DNA of 64,000 nucleotides. Origin: Phlebiopsis flavidoalba (taxonomy: Eukaryota; Basidiomycota; Agaricomycetes; Polyporales; Phanerochaetaceae). Of the stretch, positions 53,275 through 64,000 are shown piece after piece (position 1 is the stretch's first letter; every line of letters begins with the position of its first letter). The notes below the pieces were generated by a model. It was not told the DNA's origin. It did no database searches and was given only the letters and a program-made list of their open reading frames with translations. Both the position numbers and the translations under genes were made by a program. Location of the stretch: assembly GCA_035772785.1 (NCBI GenBank), contig JAOCPU010000023.1, positions 186,001 to 250,000 on the forward strand. Direction: 5' to 3'.

Positions 53275-54530
53275 TCAAACGTCAACGACCCGTCCTTTGC
53301 CCTCTCCGCCCCCCACGGCCCCCCACGGTCCTGCGTCCCCATCGGACTCGACCACAGTCCGCCACACTAACCTCCACCGGCTCCCCCCGAACTGCACCCC
53401 CGAAAAACTGTCAGCGGAATACTCGGCACGCCCGTCGTACACCCACTGCACCACACCCCTATCGACCCGAGAATAATAATAAGATTAAACGATATTACCG
53501 CACCACCACGACCATCTGCTCTTTCGTCAGCATTCATGGAAGGGGAAGGGGAAAGAGAGGGAAAGAGAGGGGTGGGGAACGCACGGCGTCGCTGCTGGCC
53601 CACGGCGTAGAGCGCGTTGCTCCCCCCCGAGAGCCGCCGCGCCAAAACGTGAGCAGCACGAGCGCGGTGTACAGCAGGCCCGCTCTCGACGATGACCCGC
53701 GTCAGCGCGGCGAGGAGCGCGAGGCGCCTTTGCGGGCGGCGTGAAGGGCGCGCTCAGACGCGCGGTCCGATGCGCGTTATGCGCCATAAACAATCAGCCC
53801 TCGTGCCGTCTGTCAGTCGTTGGAGTGGGGGAGGGGGCTGGCAAGGGCGGTATTACCGGTCGTGAGGACGTTTGTGGCGAGGGTGAGCGCGAGGAAGGAG
53901 GTGACCTGCGGCGTGAGGGGTGCTCTTGCTAAGGAGGCGTTGTGCGTGCGGAGGGTGCTGGTTGTGTAGATGATGATCACCGAGCAGGTTAGTTGGCCGA
54001 GCCAGAGAGAGGGCGGGGAGCGCGATGATGGGCCATTGATGGGAGAATACGACGAGGCAGCGCGGTAAGATCTGGAGGTGCGTTAGCTTGTTAGGGAGGA
54101 AGCATATGCAGGTACGCACGAGCATGCCGTCGCCGATGAGCGTCATAACCTGTGTGTCTATAGTCTAACGAACGCATCAGCCTCGCAAACCCTCACGCCT
54201 GCGCACGCACGCACCTTCATCACGTTCACCCAATACGAATATCCCTCAAACTCCGCATTATCCGCGCCCCCCGCGTGCCGCGGTAGAACACAAACGCGTC
54301 CAGATTGTGCTTCAGCCTTAAACGCGACCATCGAAGGCTCGCGCAAACAGCCCGCCATCGCGGCCATACGGACGCCGCGCGAGGCGCCCAGCTCGGGGAG
54401 GCGGTGGCGGCGCGAAAGAAGCACGCGCGTTTGTTACGCCGAGCCCGAGCGTCGCGAGGAAGAGCCCGTACGCGATCGCCTCGACGAAGAGAGCGCGACG
54501 ATCTGCGCTTCGGCGCACGGGGAACGGCAT
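53275..54530 (-). CDS. Basidiomycete multi-spanning membrane protein, copy B
   Basis: Minus strand: ATG at 54530, then after one shift EAQIVALFVEAIAYGLFLAT, LGLGV. NLDAFVFYRGTRGADNAEFE and YSYWVNVMK end the exon. An intron (GTGCGT..CACAG) is followed by VMTLIGDGMLV. YRCLVVFSHQWPIIALPAL, VIIIYTTSTLRTHNASLA, VTSFLALTLATNVLTTGLIV and ESGLLYTALVLLTF lead to SNALYAV, an intron, GGAVISFNLIII, TTGVPSIPLTVF and a stop at 53275. The hallmark order GDGML..YRC, TTGLIV, SGLLYT, ISFNLIII is complete, but several shifts interrupt it. GC content is much higher than in copies E and F. Confidence 0.68.
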
Positions 54531-54999
54531 GTTTCGGCGGGAGGTGCGGTGCGGAGCGGAGCCACCGCCCGCTGCGCAGTCGCAATGGCGAGCCTTTATT
54601 GGGCACGGGGTGGGACGCGGTGTCTTGAGTGAGCGGGCGTAGGATGCGGGCATCGGGGATCGGGATGTTCGTCGCTGCGCCATCGTACGCGTGTGTAGAA
54701 CTTTCGGCGTCCCCCCCCCTGCCGGTCGCCACGCGCGGCGTTTGAGTATCTTTGTGTCCGTTGGGTATCCTTTGTGTCCTCCGGTTGGCGTCACGCACGA
54801 CTCGCATTATCTGGTAACAATCCTCCTCGGAGGTGCGTGCTGTGCCTTGGCTCAAACACTCATCCACCCCATGACTTGGCGGTACGCTTCCGATGGTGGA
54901 GGCATGCTGGCATTGCTTGACGGGCCGCGCGCCGATAGGAAGCATCTGCTGTACGTATGTGAACCTAATGTCGCACGAACGCATGACACAGGTAGCTTG

Positions 55000-57900
55000 C
55001 AAGCACCAATCTCGCCTCTAATCCCGCCGACCAGCCGCCGACGACGTGGGAGGCGGCTCGCAGGGCGCCGCAATGCAGACGGAAAGCCCGTGATCTTACC
55101 ATACGAACCACAGACTTTCTGGGCGTCTTTCAGACCGCGCGGGTTGCCTGGCAGGGGAGAAACACACTGGAAAAACAGGGACCGAAAGCATTTGCGCGTT
55201 CGCGCAGTCGAAACCCAAGGCACTGCAAACCTTAGGGCGGTTCTGCCCCTTTTCGGAAATTCGCCAGAAGCCGAGGTTGTCATGAGCGGGTGCCGTGGGT
55301 GTTTTTCTCACGCACACGGCGGGATATTGGGTTTACAAATTCAATATATTTTGTTGGTTCTAAATGCCCCCTGGACATCGGACGTGTCCGAAAAATGTCC
55401 TTGTATATGCGCTTCATGGAATACCAGATATTACAACCGGTCGTATTGCCATTCGCCCCGCTTTCATTTTTTCATAACTCAGGCCCCGAAATCGCCTTCC
55501 AGTTCCCCCTTAAACATCTCCTCCTGCACGCACCTCCGTCCATCACATTGTCCCTCCTCATACAGCCACCATCAGCCACCCGCCCCGACCAAACACCCCC
55601 CAACACACACAAACACACGCGACCTCACTCATGGACGTCCGAGGCAAACGCAACCACTCCCCAGGCACCAGCACGATATCCGCGGCGGCGTCTGCGATAC
55701 GCGTTCATGATCCATGAAGCACGACTATTGAAACCTCTTGCCTTGCGTTCGAACACTCTCCTTCTTGTTATAGATCAGGGAGAAGGAGGGCAGAGAGGGG
55801 TAGCGGGCCTGCGGAATCAGCAGCACGGACGCACTGGACGGGGAGGTGGCCCCATACGCGCGAGCGTTGGCTCTGTACGCTGTATGTCGGGGCACGTCCG
55901 CCAGGGAACATTATCCTTTCGCATCGCCTTGCTTACGGTCGTCAGCCAGGGCCTCAGGGAGGAGTGAGGGTAAGGCACCGTGCCTTGGTATCGCAAAAAC
56001 GCACGAGCACGCCACAATGTCAAACGCCAACGCTCTTGATCCAAATCGTCGTCGTGTTCCTCCCCACGCCGATTACAGGACGTCTGTCTCATCAGCATCG
56101 ACCGCCACTGACCGGGATAGAGAAAGTACCAGACACGAAAGGACGTTTAAGACCCGGTCGGCACTACGGCCGAAGAACAAATCCCCGTGACGTGTCCCGT
56201 CTCCCTCTGCAAGGTTTGGCTCACGGTCACGCCGAGCGGGCCCAGTTCGGGCGCGATGAGCGGGAGGAGATGAGTGTACTAGAAGCAGGCACGTTGGGGT
56301 GGCGCGGGAGTGTGAGGGGACGCGTGGCTGGTCCGAGGGCCGGTCGCAGCCTGACGTGCTCCCTTCGCCTCGATGTTGCCCGTCGTGCTCGGCGCGGCAC
56401 CGAGAATGGACTTACAGGAGACCAGTGCATTGGGCTGCGGGCGCAGTTAGCGTGCGCCTCGAGGCAAGGGGCCGTGGATCTATACCTGTTTCGGTCGTGC
56501 CGTACATGCTCTGGTGTTGTTAGAAGAATTGGGGAGGATGCAATGGGCGCACTGTGATCTGTATCCCATTCGCGAGGCGAGCCCAGGCTTCGTCCTCTGG
56601 GTCATGGATACGCCCGTGTACGCGTGGACCCTGCCGACGATACGCCCCCTGGCCAAGCGGCCGCGAGCACCGCGGCGATCACCGCGAGCCGCGGCAGGCG
56701 ATGCGTGAGCCCCGAGAGCCAGCTCGCGTTACTGCAGCAGGCAGGTTGAGAGCCCGCCTACTGGACGCACCCATCGCGAGGAGCTCCGGCAAAGGAAGTA
56801 GAGCGCACGGACAACGTTCGGGCGACTGGGCCTGTCTGCACGAAACGACCCGCCCATCACCGACGCATTTGTACCACATCTACCTCAAGCACCATTCAGC
56901 TACGGTGAGGAATGTGGGCGAGGATGGGAGGAGGGCTGAGACCAGGGTCGGCAGGCGCCCATATGCGCCACAAGCTCCCGATATTCTTCACCACGTCGGG
57001 GTTGTGAATCCCAGTTCGCCCTGCCACACCCTCGCGACAGCACACACCTCCGCGTAGCGAGCGCCCCCCCCGGCCACCATGCATCGGCTCTGTCGGGACC
57101 GGCTTTCGGGCGCGACGACCGTCGTGCCGCTCGTAATGGAAGATGATCGACAAAGCGTCGCCGTCGCCGACCTAGCGGCAACGGACCAGGCAGCCGGTCG
57201 CCTGGTGCGAGACGCAGCGACAATTCCTGGCGTCGGGGCGAGCGTCGGCACCGGCACGACGCCCGCCTGCATACGGCCGCATCCAAGTGAAATGGGGCGG
57301 CGTCGTGCACGGAGCCGGTCCGGCCCGCGCCGCATCTCGGCCAGGAGGGGCGCACGACGACCGCTGGAGAGCGGGTGAGGGCGAGCTTCAGGCTGAGGAA
57401 GCTGCGGGGAGATAGACCCCGCTAGCGCGCGAGGCGCGTAACAGGTGCACGAGACGTGTCCGCGGGCGTGTGATGCGCCCGTGATGCCTACTACTCGTCA
57501 GCTCACTTAGACCTGCCGCGTGCACTGAGAAGCAGTCAGAGCGCACCAGAAGCCCCGACGCCGACCGCGCGCGTTTTGGGGGGGGGCGGGGACGCCGAGG
57601 TCGTGTCAATAGTCGATGGGGTGAGTGCGCGGCGGTTGCGCTCCGAGGTCGGATCGGACGCGAATGGCGGCGAACTGGCGAGACGACCGCACCCCAGGCT
57701 GTTGGTGTACCCACGACGGCGCGCTGTCTGCGCCTGCGCATGGCGCACCGACAGCGTGCGGCGGGGCGGGCCAGAGCGCTGAGCGCCCTACGCGCCCAGA
57801 GGACCACCTGTGGATTTAAAAGTGCGACATACCGGGGGGGAGGAGGTGTGGTACAGCCCGCGGTGGCGCAGGGATTTAGAGGCGAAACAGGCTGCGTGCG

Positions 57901-58560
57901 CCAAGGGCCCGCAACCTATGTTTCTCGGGCCCCCCCCCCCCCGGCGCCATCCGCCGGGCAATTTGGCTGATCTCCAGGCGGCGACGTTGTGGGTATCCCA
58001 GAAGAAGCTGCACGGTCGGGAGTTCGGGCGTGACTCGGATGAGATTTCAGGGGGGAGCGGAGTGCATCTTAGGACGCGGGAGAAGCCCCATGGTGAAGTT
58101 GCTGGCTCACCAGGTGTCTGCGAGGGGGACGTCATCACGCTGTCAGGAGCCGATAGGCACCTTTATTTTTTTATTTTTTGTTTTTTTCAAGAGAAACATG
58201 AAACAGATCATATCGCGGCAGAAGGCCAGCGGGTCTACCTTTCCTAGGGAATGCAAAAAGGTGGGTGTTCTGCCGATTCACAGCCGGGTGCATACCTCGC
58301 CACATCGACGTGGGGCGGAGGCGAACCGGCCACCAGTACAGTGAAAGGGCGCACTGCCCGAGCTGGCAACCACGCTCGTGGGCTGTGCAGAATCCAGGCA
58401 CAAGGCCACCTCCACGAGCGCACCTCCTGAGTGTTCGCGACCTTGTCCAGCTGCTTTCAGACTCGTCTCTGCCCGGGAGCATTCCCCCTCCGGCGCCAGC
58501 AGCCCTCGAATGGTGGGTAAATCGCAGCCAGACCGTTTGAGTCCTAGGTGCGCCGGTGTG
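55000..58560. other. GC-rich unresolved region, possible decayed membrane-protein copy
   Basis: All frames stay open for long stretches because of the high GC content. Minus-strand fragments around 56230-57360 (CVGDGRVVSCRQAQ, LLPALTLAGSWLSGLA-like, RISGACGAYGRLPTL) weakly resemble the GDG..YRC and LPA segments of the membrane-protein family. I cannot assemble a gene. A 13-base C run lies at 57930-57942 and a T-rich tract near 58165-58190. Confidence 0.3.
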
Positions 58561-58579
58561 ACTTCTCACTTGTCCCAGC

Positions 58580-59425
58580 TTGTCCCCATCCGACCATCCG
58601 CCAGCTGCGAGCTTGCTGGCGCACCCGCCAATATCCGAGTCCCTTCGAACATGGTCCCACATCCTCCTGCCGCACCTTCTGCGCACCAGCCAACAGCGCA
58701 ACGACAGCATCCCAAATACCCGCAGCACCGACAGAAACACGACATCGCGCTACACAAAAGCCCTGCCACCACTTCCGCTGCGAACAAAATGGAAGCCATG
58801 TTCAGCCTGTGCGTCTTGCGCAAATCTCGGCCCACCGGCGCTCGTCATATGGGCGACCGATACCATCCAGTGCAATCGTCGAATTGGCCCGTGCGCACAA
58901 GATTCTGTAAACGTGGACGATCTTTGGCGTGAGACGCAGTGGGTGCGCATTGAGCAGTGTTTGGTGCGGAGGTGGTGGAGATTTTTTACACATGTGAGTG
59001 GGCTTTGTCTGGCCAAGGGTGGTAGATTCATTGATTCGCCACAGGTATCATCCTTCTCCTGTATCTTCGAATCCATCCCACACAATGTAGGCGAGATCTG
59101 GGGCAGAGCGAAGAAGTCAAGACTTAGAATATTTGCTCGCTGCATGCGCATCTACGAGCCATTTGTCGTGCCTACATCAGCATTCTTTCAAGCGCTAAAC
59201 GGGTCTAAAGTCTTCTCAACATGCCCAAAGAGCTCTAGGGGCACTAGAGAAAGGGTGTGCATCAATAGAGCGCTCGAAGACGGGTTTCGAAACTTGCATT
59301 TTCTGTTTGCTACAGGAGCTTCAGTCGGTTGCACACGCTGGACATATTGTCCGCCAATTTATGATTTTCGGGGACTCACCAAACAATCTTCTACGGGATT
59401 CTTTAGGGAATTTAGACACATTTAG
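58580..59425 (+). CDS. Unrecognised 281-codon ORF
   Basis: An open frame with IYEPFVVPTSAFFQALNGSK and FRNLHFLFATGASVGCTRWT. No family is recognised. The opposite strand also has a 133-codon ORF over the same bases. It could be chance, or part of a gene with introns. Confidence 0.25.
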   Translation: MSPSDHPPAASLLAHPPISESLRTWSHILLPHLLRTSQQRNDSIPNTRSTDRNTTSRYTKALPPLPLRTKWKPCSACASCANLGPPALVIWATDTIQCNRRIGPCAQDSVNVDDLWRETQWVRIEQCLVRRWWRFFTHVSGLCLAKGGRFIDSPQVSSFSCIFESIPHNVGEIWGRAKKSRLRIFARCMRIYEPFVVPTSAFFQALNGSKVFSTCPKSSRGTRERVCINRALEDGFRNLHFLFATGASVGCTRWTYCPPIYDFRGLTKQSSTGFFREFRHI

Positions 59426-59689
59426 ACAAATTAGGCGGTAATCTAGTACTGTTAAAATCCTGATGCACTCATGCTTTTTGAAAGATTTTGTTTGCGTCCA
59501 TTTTGTCTTCGCGCCGTTGAGAATTTTGCGGGGGGTCGCTCACGGGACATATGGAACATTTCTCCATCGGGCTTCCGGGCATCATGAAACGATTGCGACG
59601 TAGCCTTGGAGACGTCGTCTGTAAAATGCCTCCGCAAGGGGTCAAACCCAATGGCCAGCCGACAGCGTCGAGCTCCGGCGTGAGTTGGC

Positions 59690-59970
59690 ACGTTCCGACG
59701 TCACCGCCATCAATCCCGCCGGAAGGCGCTGAGGTCGGCAAACCACGTGCCGCGAGCGACTAAACGGCTGGTGACGAGCCCCTCTTCCACGTCCCGTCGC
59801 CGAACAAGCAACAAGTGTATGAGTGTGGCCCAAGAACCCGACCTGGGCTGTAGCTACCTCATGATGCTATCAAACAAAGCCCATACACTCGACATGGCAC
59901 CATCAGCTGTTCGCATCATCGACGCTACGACGGGCACCCCTTCCCACCCCCAGAAATGAGCCTAAACTGC
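59690..59970 (+). repeat. Duplicated upstream segment, unit 1
   Basis: Blocks AAACCACGTGCC, ATGAGTGTGGCCCAAGA, CATCAGCTGTTCGCATC, GGCACCCCTTCCC and AAACTGCG recur in the same order at 62935-63215. This is the DNA in front of membrane-protein copy E. Confidence 0.6.
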
Positions 59971-60710
59971 GACTTCTTTGCAGGTGCGTCGCAGTGAGTA
60001 ATATGGACCGGCTGAGGGCCCGAGGAGCTCGCTCGCGCACATCTCTGTGTCTTGGGGCTCTGATATTTTCGGACTCAATCAGAGTGCCAGTATTCTATAG
60101 GGTGAAGGGTAGGGGTTGACAGAAGACGTAAATGAAAATGTGTCGGACAGTTCTATGGACCTTCTGATTATGGGCCACCGGGTCCTATGGCCAAAACCAC
60201 GTGCGGATGAAATTTGGCCACGAACATTGAGCCAGGAGCCTTAGGCCACCAGAGCAGCCCTGAGATCACCTCAGCATGAAAATTGTGTTACAGACAAGAA
60301 CACAGTTCATGTAGCATATACTAGGTGGCAAATATAGAAGAGACTGAAACCATCTATGTGCAGGAAATAATGAGTTACGGCTTGCGAATTTGAAGACGGC
60401 GGGGCCATGGACCGGAGGCAGGTTGCCGGTCTTTGAGCACTCTCAACTTTCCGTTATGTATCATTCAAGGTTACAAAAACTATGTAATCGAGTACGCTAG
60501 GAATACTAGTGATTTTTGCGTGAATTAATAAGAAGGAGCGAGAGCCCTACATCGAATTCTGTGTGTATCGCAGGAATATCGCGGTTGCGCGAACAATTTT
60601 GTACTTGTTTGTTCCGCTGAATTGCTCGCAGAACTCCCTGATGTATGCTCGCTTCGCTCGCAATAAGGCTCGTTGGCCCAGCTATCGCGGTGCTGCAACA
60701 GCTTACGAGC
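59971..60710. other. 5' region of membrane-protein copy E
   Basis: No gene recognised. AT-rich part at 60250-60540. There is no clear TATA box. Confidence 0.35.
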
Positions 60711-61900
60711 ATGGCGCCAAATCCCGACTCCTCCATCGCCGAGGCCAAACTCGTCTCGCTTTTTCTAGGATCCATAATGTACGGCGTTCTACCTCGTATC
60801 GACGGGATGTGCGCCCACACGTTCTCTTTGGAGGAGGAAAAGAAAAGCGGAAGAGATATGGGCTCATTGTGACGGCTCTCGCGCTGTTCGTTCTGGCGAC
60901 GATAGACATTGTCCTCAATTTTACAGCATATTGGAGGGCACTTGTTTTCCAAGGTGGGCCGGCTAGTGCGCCGCGGAAAAAGAGCTTGAAGAGACCCTAT
61001 CTTGGATCGACGTATGGGAGTGCGTTTCGAAGTTGCTAATCTTCAATTTACGCCTCCAACAGTCATATATCAACAGACTGTAAAACATCCAAACTATGGC
61101 CCTGCTAGGAGGACGGCATGCTAGTGCGCCCACACTTCTTCCCATCAGTTCCTCCACTAAACAACTGGCTAGATATACCGCTGTTACATCGTATTCTCCC
61201 GCAAAACTCTCACTATTCTTCTCCTCCCAGGTACACTCTGGCTCGCCTCCTTCGCTAAATGCACAATCTTCATCGTCTACCTCACCGCAACCCTCCGCCG
61301 CAGCGACTCCATTGTCACTTCCGCGCAGCTTTCACATGCCATCATTGCCTTTCTTGCTATCACATTTGCTACGAACCTTCTCACCACTGGTGTGTCCTCT
61401 CTTGCTCTGTGTCAGTTTTCAGCTGATTGCTTGGTGGCAGGTCTGATCGTGTGGCGGATCCACACAGTAAGCAAACCACACATCGACCCTCCTTGCGCTC
61501 CACGACGCCGCAGCACCTCGCGCCTCGCACACGCAACGCGCCATCATCGTCGAATCTGGGCTGCTCTACACACTGTTCGTGCTGCTCTCTCTCATCACTG
61601 AGGGGTATGCAGAGCACCGCGGCGTTTCCCCGTCTCGCAAATGGTGCGCTCTCCCCTCAAATCTTGCCGACGCCAGGGCTCATAAAGGCCGTAGAGCTGC
61701 TCGTCGTAATTGGCACAGCGTTCAACATGATTATTATCAGGGTGGATAGGGGCGTCGCGCTGGACGGGACGTACGACGAACCGACCGCGCTCGAGCAGCG
61801 GACGCGTCGCCTGCGGGTATTGCAGTTCAACTCCACGACTACGAGCCAGGCCTCCGCGGATTGTTATGTCTACGGAGTGCGCAGCCCAAGACTGCGCTGA
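60711..61900 (+). CDS. Basidiomycete multi-spanning membrane protein, copy E
   Basis: MAPNPDSSIAEAKLVSLFLG, SIMYGV open the gene. Another frame gives LIVTALALFVLATIDIVLNF, then LVFQGGPAS and SWIDVWE. After an intron come fragments of LLGDGML (LLGGRHA) and RYTAVTSYSPAKLS (YRCYIVFSRK). LPGTLWLASFAKCTIFIVYL, TATLRRSDSIVTSAQLSHAI and IAFLAITFATNLLTTG lead to an intron and GLIVWRIHTVSKPH. IIVESGLLYTLFVLLSLITE-like frames follow, then VELLVVIGTAFNMIIIRVDR, GVALDGTYDEPTALEQRTRR and a stop at 61900. All hallmark blocks are present in order, although at least six one-base shifts separate them. The nearest relative is copy F, with which it shares its upstream DNA, so this is a local tandem duplication. 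The function is unknown. Confidence 0.72.
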
Positions 61901-62887
61901 AACCTGCGACCTCGGAGGGACGCTTTGAGTTCAAGTTCGTGATCATTTGAATCGACTACCGCCACACTCGACCCCAGTCCCTGTGCACTTTGCTGGGCAC
62001 TCCGACACTCCGCCATTCTCAAGACTTCTCATCCAGTCCCTTCGCTATGCTCCCATCCCCCGACACACCATTTCCGCCAGCCTACAACGCCACAAAATCG
62101 TCCGGAACCGACTGATATTCCTCTCGCAAGGCTCTGCATCACTACGGCTGCGTGTCCAAAACCGAAACCAGATATTCGGGCTGGGGCGTTTTTACGCTCG
62201 CTCGTGCTCTGCTACTCAGTCGTGAATCATGGCGAACTAGTACTATGATGATTCCACGCTTTTTTTCGAAGTGTGTCGCGTGCGCACACAATAAGATTTT
62301 GATGGAACGTACACGACCCATGGCGACGAGACGCAATCGCGTGCGTGCTAGAGAGAGCTTGATGCCGGAGAAAACACAACAGATGGATGCGTCCGGGATT
62401 CTAGATATTGTGAAGTGAGCTTCAAACCTAGTATGATGAATGTTTCCCACTCGACATTATTCTATCCCTGTTTATTCTATCCTGCCCCACACAATATAGT
62501 CTATGAGATCTACAACATCGTGAACAAGAACCAAGGATACTGGCTCGCTTGCATGCTCATCCAGGAGCTGCTCGTTTCGCTTGATCTTATTCGAAGTCTC
62601 TTGTTTGCCTCCATTCTGCCTTCATGCTTTGTGGAGGGGATAGTTCTTCAGCGCATCACGAGCCAGTGATTGCTACGTAGGAGAGTAAATGAGTGATAGG
62701 GACAAGTACGTACTATAGTCGTACTGATATCCCATCACCATAGTCCATACTTTGGTTCCGGGCCGCAGGCGGGACGACCGTCGAAAGGTTCGTACAATGC
62801 TGACACAAAGGTGGTACTGAGAGGATCGGTTCCTTCCCTATTGCCGGGAGTCCTTACCAAGTTCCACCCACCGCGTCCGTTGAGTAG
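61901..62887. other. Intergenic between membrane-protein copies E and F
   Basis: ORFs at 62152-62418 and 62415-62669 are short and unrecognised. Confidence 0.35.
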
Positions 62888-63215
62888 CAGAATTCGCACT
62901 CCGACGTCGCCGCCATCATCCCGCCGGAAGGCGCGATCGGCAAACCACGTGCCTCACGAGCGCAACGACTCGACGGCTACGACTCGCGAGCTTCAAGTTC
63001 CTGCACCGTGCCACGCACGGCGCATAGCAAAGTGTCATGAGCATGGCCCAAGACACGAGACAGGCCGTATAAGCACCGTATGTACTTTGTGATACTATCA
63101 CTCCATACCTGGCTCATACTCAACATATCATCATTAGCTGTTCCCATCTGCAGTACGACAGAGTCGGCGGACACCAAACGGCTACCCCTTCCCGCCCCTA
63201 GATATGGGCTAAACT
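62888..63215 (+). repeat. Duplicated upstream segment, unit 2
   Basis: Matches 59690-59970 block by block. Its first part (CGCACTCCGACG, AACCACGTGCCTCACGAGCG) also matches 30740-30830, a third copy far from any membrane-protein gene. Confidence 0.6.
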
Positions 63216-63282
63216 GCAGCGCAGTACGCTCAGATGGTATAAGTTCGGCTTTTCTAGGCACCTCACTATCCTCTACAAACCT

Positions 63283-64000
63283 GTGGAATTGTCGTCGAAC
63301 ACCGACTCCTCCGTCGCCGAAGCCAAACTCGTCCCTCTCTTTTCCTGGGCTCCATTACATATGATGTCTACCTCGTATCCACGGGAATGTGCGCACGCGT
63401 CCTCTCTTTGGCGAGGAAAAGGAAAGCGGAAGAGATATAGGCTCATCGCGACGGCTCTCGCGCTGTTCGTTCTGGCGACGATTGACATTGTCCTCAATTT
63501 CCACGGCATATTGGAAGCGCTTGTTCTCCAAGGTAGCGGCGCTGAAATGGAACTCGAGACTTTGTCTTGCATGGACGTGTGGGAGGTGCGTGAGATGTCC
63601 AGTTGCTGGTTCACCCCACTAATTGTGGTTCCTCCATAGATGATAAAAATCCAGATCATGGTCCTACTAGGAGACGGCATGCTAGTGCGCCCCCATTCGA
63701 CGGTTTTACATTAACTCCTCGCTAAGAGACTACCAGATATACCGCTGTTACATCGCCTTCTCCCGCAAAGTCCTCACTATCCTCCTCCCAGGCATACTCT
63801 GGCTTGTCTCCTTCGCATGCACGACCCTCATCGTCTACCTCACCGCGACCAGCACTGCATCGTCACCTCTGTGCAGCTCTCACCACGCCATCAAGGACGC
63901 CATCACCGCTTTCCTCGCCGTCACATTTGCTACAAACTTTCCTCACCCACCGGTGCGCCCACTCCTCATCCGTATTGAATTTAAGCTGACAAGAATGACA
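63283..64000 (+). CDS. Basidiomycete multi-spanning membrane protein, copy F (partial, runs off the window)
   Basis: ELSSNTDSSVAEAKLVPLFS aligns with the start of copy E, but the position of its ATG is GTG here. ECAHASSLWRGKGKRKRYRL, IATALALFVLATIDIVLNF, ILEALVLQGSGAEMELE and SCMDVWE end exon 1. After an intron ending in CATAG come MVLLGDGMLV, then YRCYIAFSRKVLTILLPG in pieces, ILWLVSFACTTLIVYLTAT and ITAFLAVTFATNF to the window end. The N-terminal exon is better preserved than in copy E. Loss of the start codon may mean that an upstream exon supplies it, or that this copy is dead. Confidence 0.65.

Noticed and set aside
58566..58835. Cysteine-rich minus-strand ORF as a hydrophobin
   Set aside because: The cysteines cluster (CFCRCCGYLGCCRC) instead of showing the C..CC..C..C..CC..C hydrophobin spacing, and there is no good signal peptide.

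Overview
The window reads as nuclear DNA of a filamentous basidiomycete, most likely an Agaricomycete of the wood-decay type. Genes are split by many introns of about 50-65 nt with GT..AG ends. TATA boxes sit 55-125 nt upstream of several start codons. The recognisable proteins are eukaryotic housekeeping proteins mixed with lineage-specific Agaricomycete families. I saw no prokaryotic operons, no CRISPR array, no rRNA and no convincing tRNA.

Layout. 0-12.4 kb is accessory: one member of a basidiomycete family of unknown function, four copies of a small NTF2/SnoaL-like family, a short-chain dehydrogenase, and a pair of Helitron-like 3' ends. 12.6-20.2 kb holds a SNF2/RING helicase, a protein with an integrase-type zinc-binding domain, and uroporphyrinogen-III synthase (HEM4). 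22.7-30.3 kb holds an F-box-like gene, the SWI/SNF subunit SNF12/SMARCD, a Ufo1-like F-box/WD40 protein and ARPC5. 31.3-36.4 kb holds the beta subunit of the AP-1/AP-2 adaptor, the exosome subunit RRP41 (divergent from the adaptor gene), and a second copy of the family seen at 0.5 kb. 36.8-47.6 kb holds a multi-spanning membrane protein, an aldo/keto reductase, a direct repeat, MCD4 (GPI ethanolamine phosphotransferase) and, tail to tail with MCD4, a flavin-dependent halogenase. 47.6-64 kb holds SRP9, a C-terminal fragment of a mitochondrial oxodicarboxylate carrier, and an expansion of the same membrane-protein family (three clear copies) with duplicated upstream DNA.

Caution. Almost every conserved gene is broken by single-base insertions or deletions, often in homopolymers. 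This includes genes expected to be essential, such as HEM4, RRP41, MCD4 and the adaptor subunit. The simplest reading is residual indel error in a long-read assembly rather than wholesale pseudogenisation. Gene ends given here were therefore found by following homology across frames, so many are approximate, and long uninterrupted ORFs are a poor guide to real genes.

The genes do not form an obvious single pathway. The likely biological interest lies in the orphan halogenase, the two locally expanded families, the mobile-element ends and the domesticated integrase-like gene.
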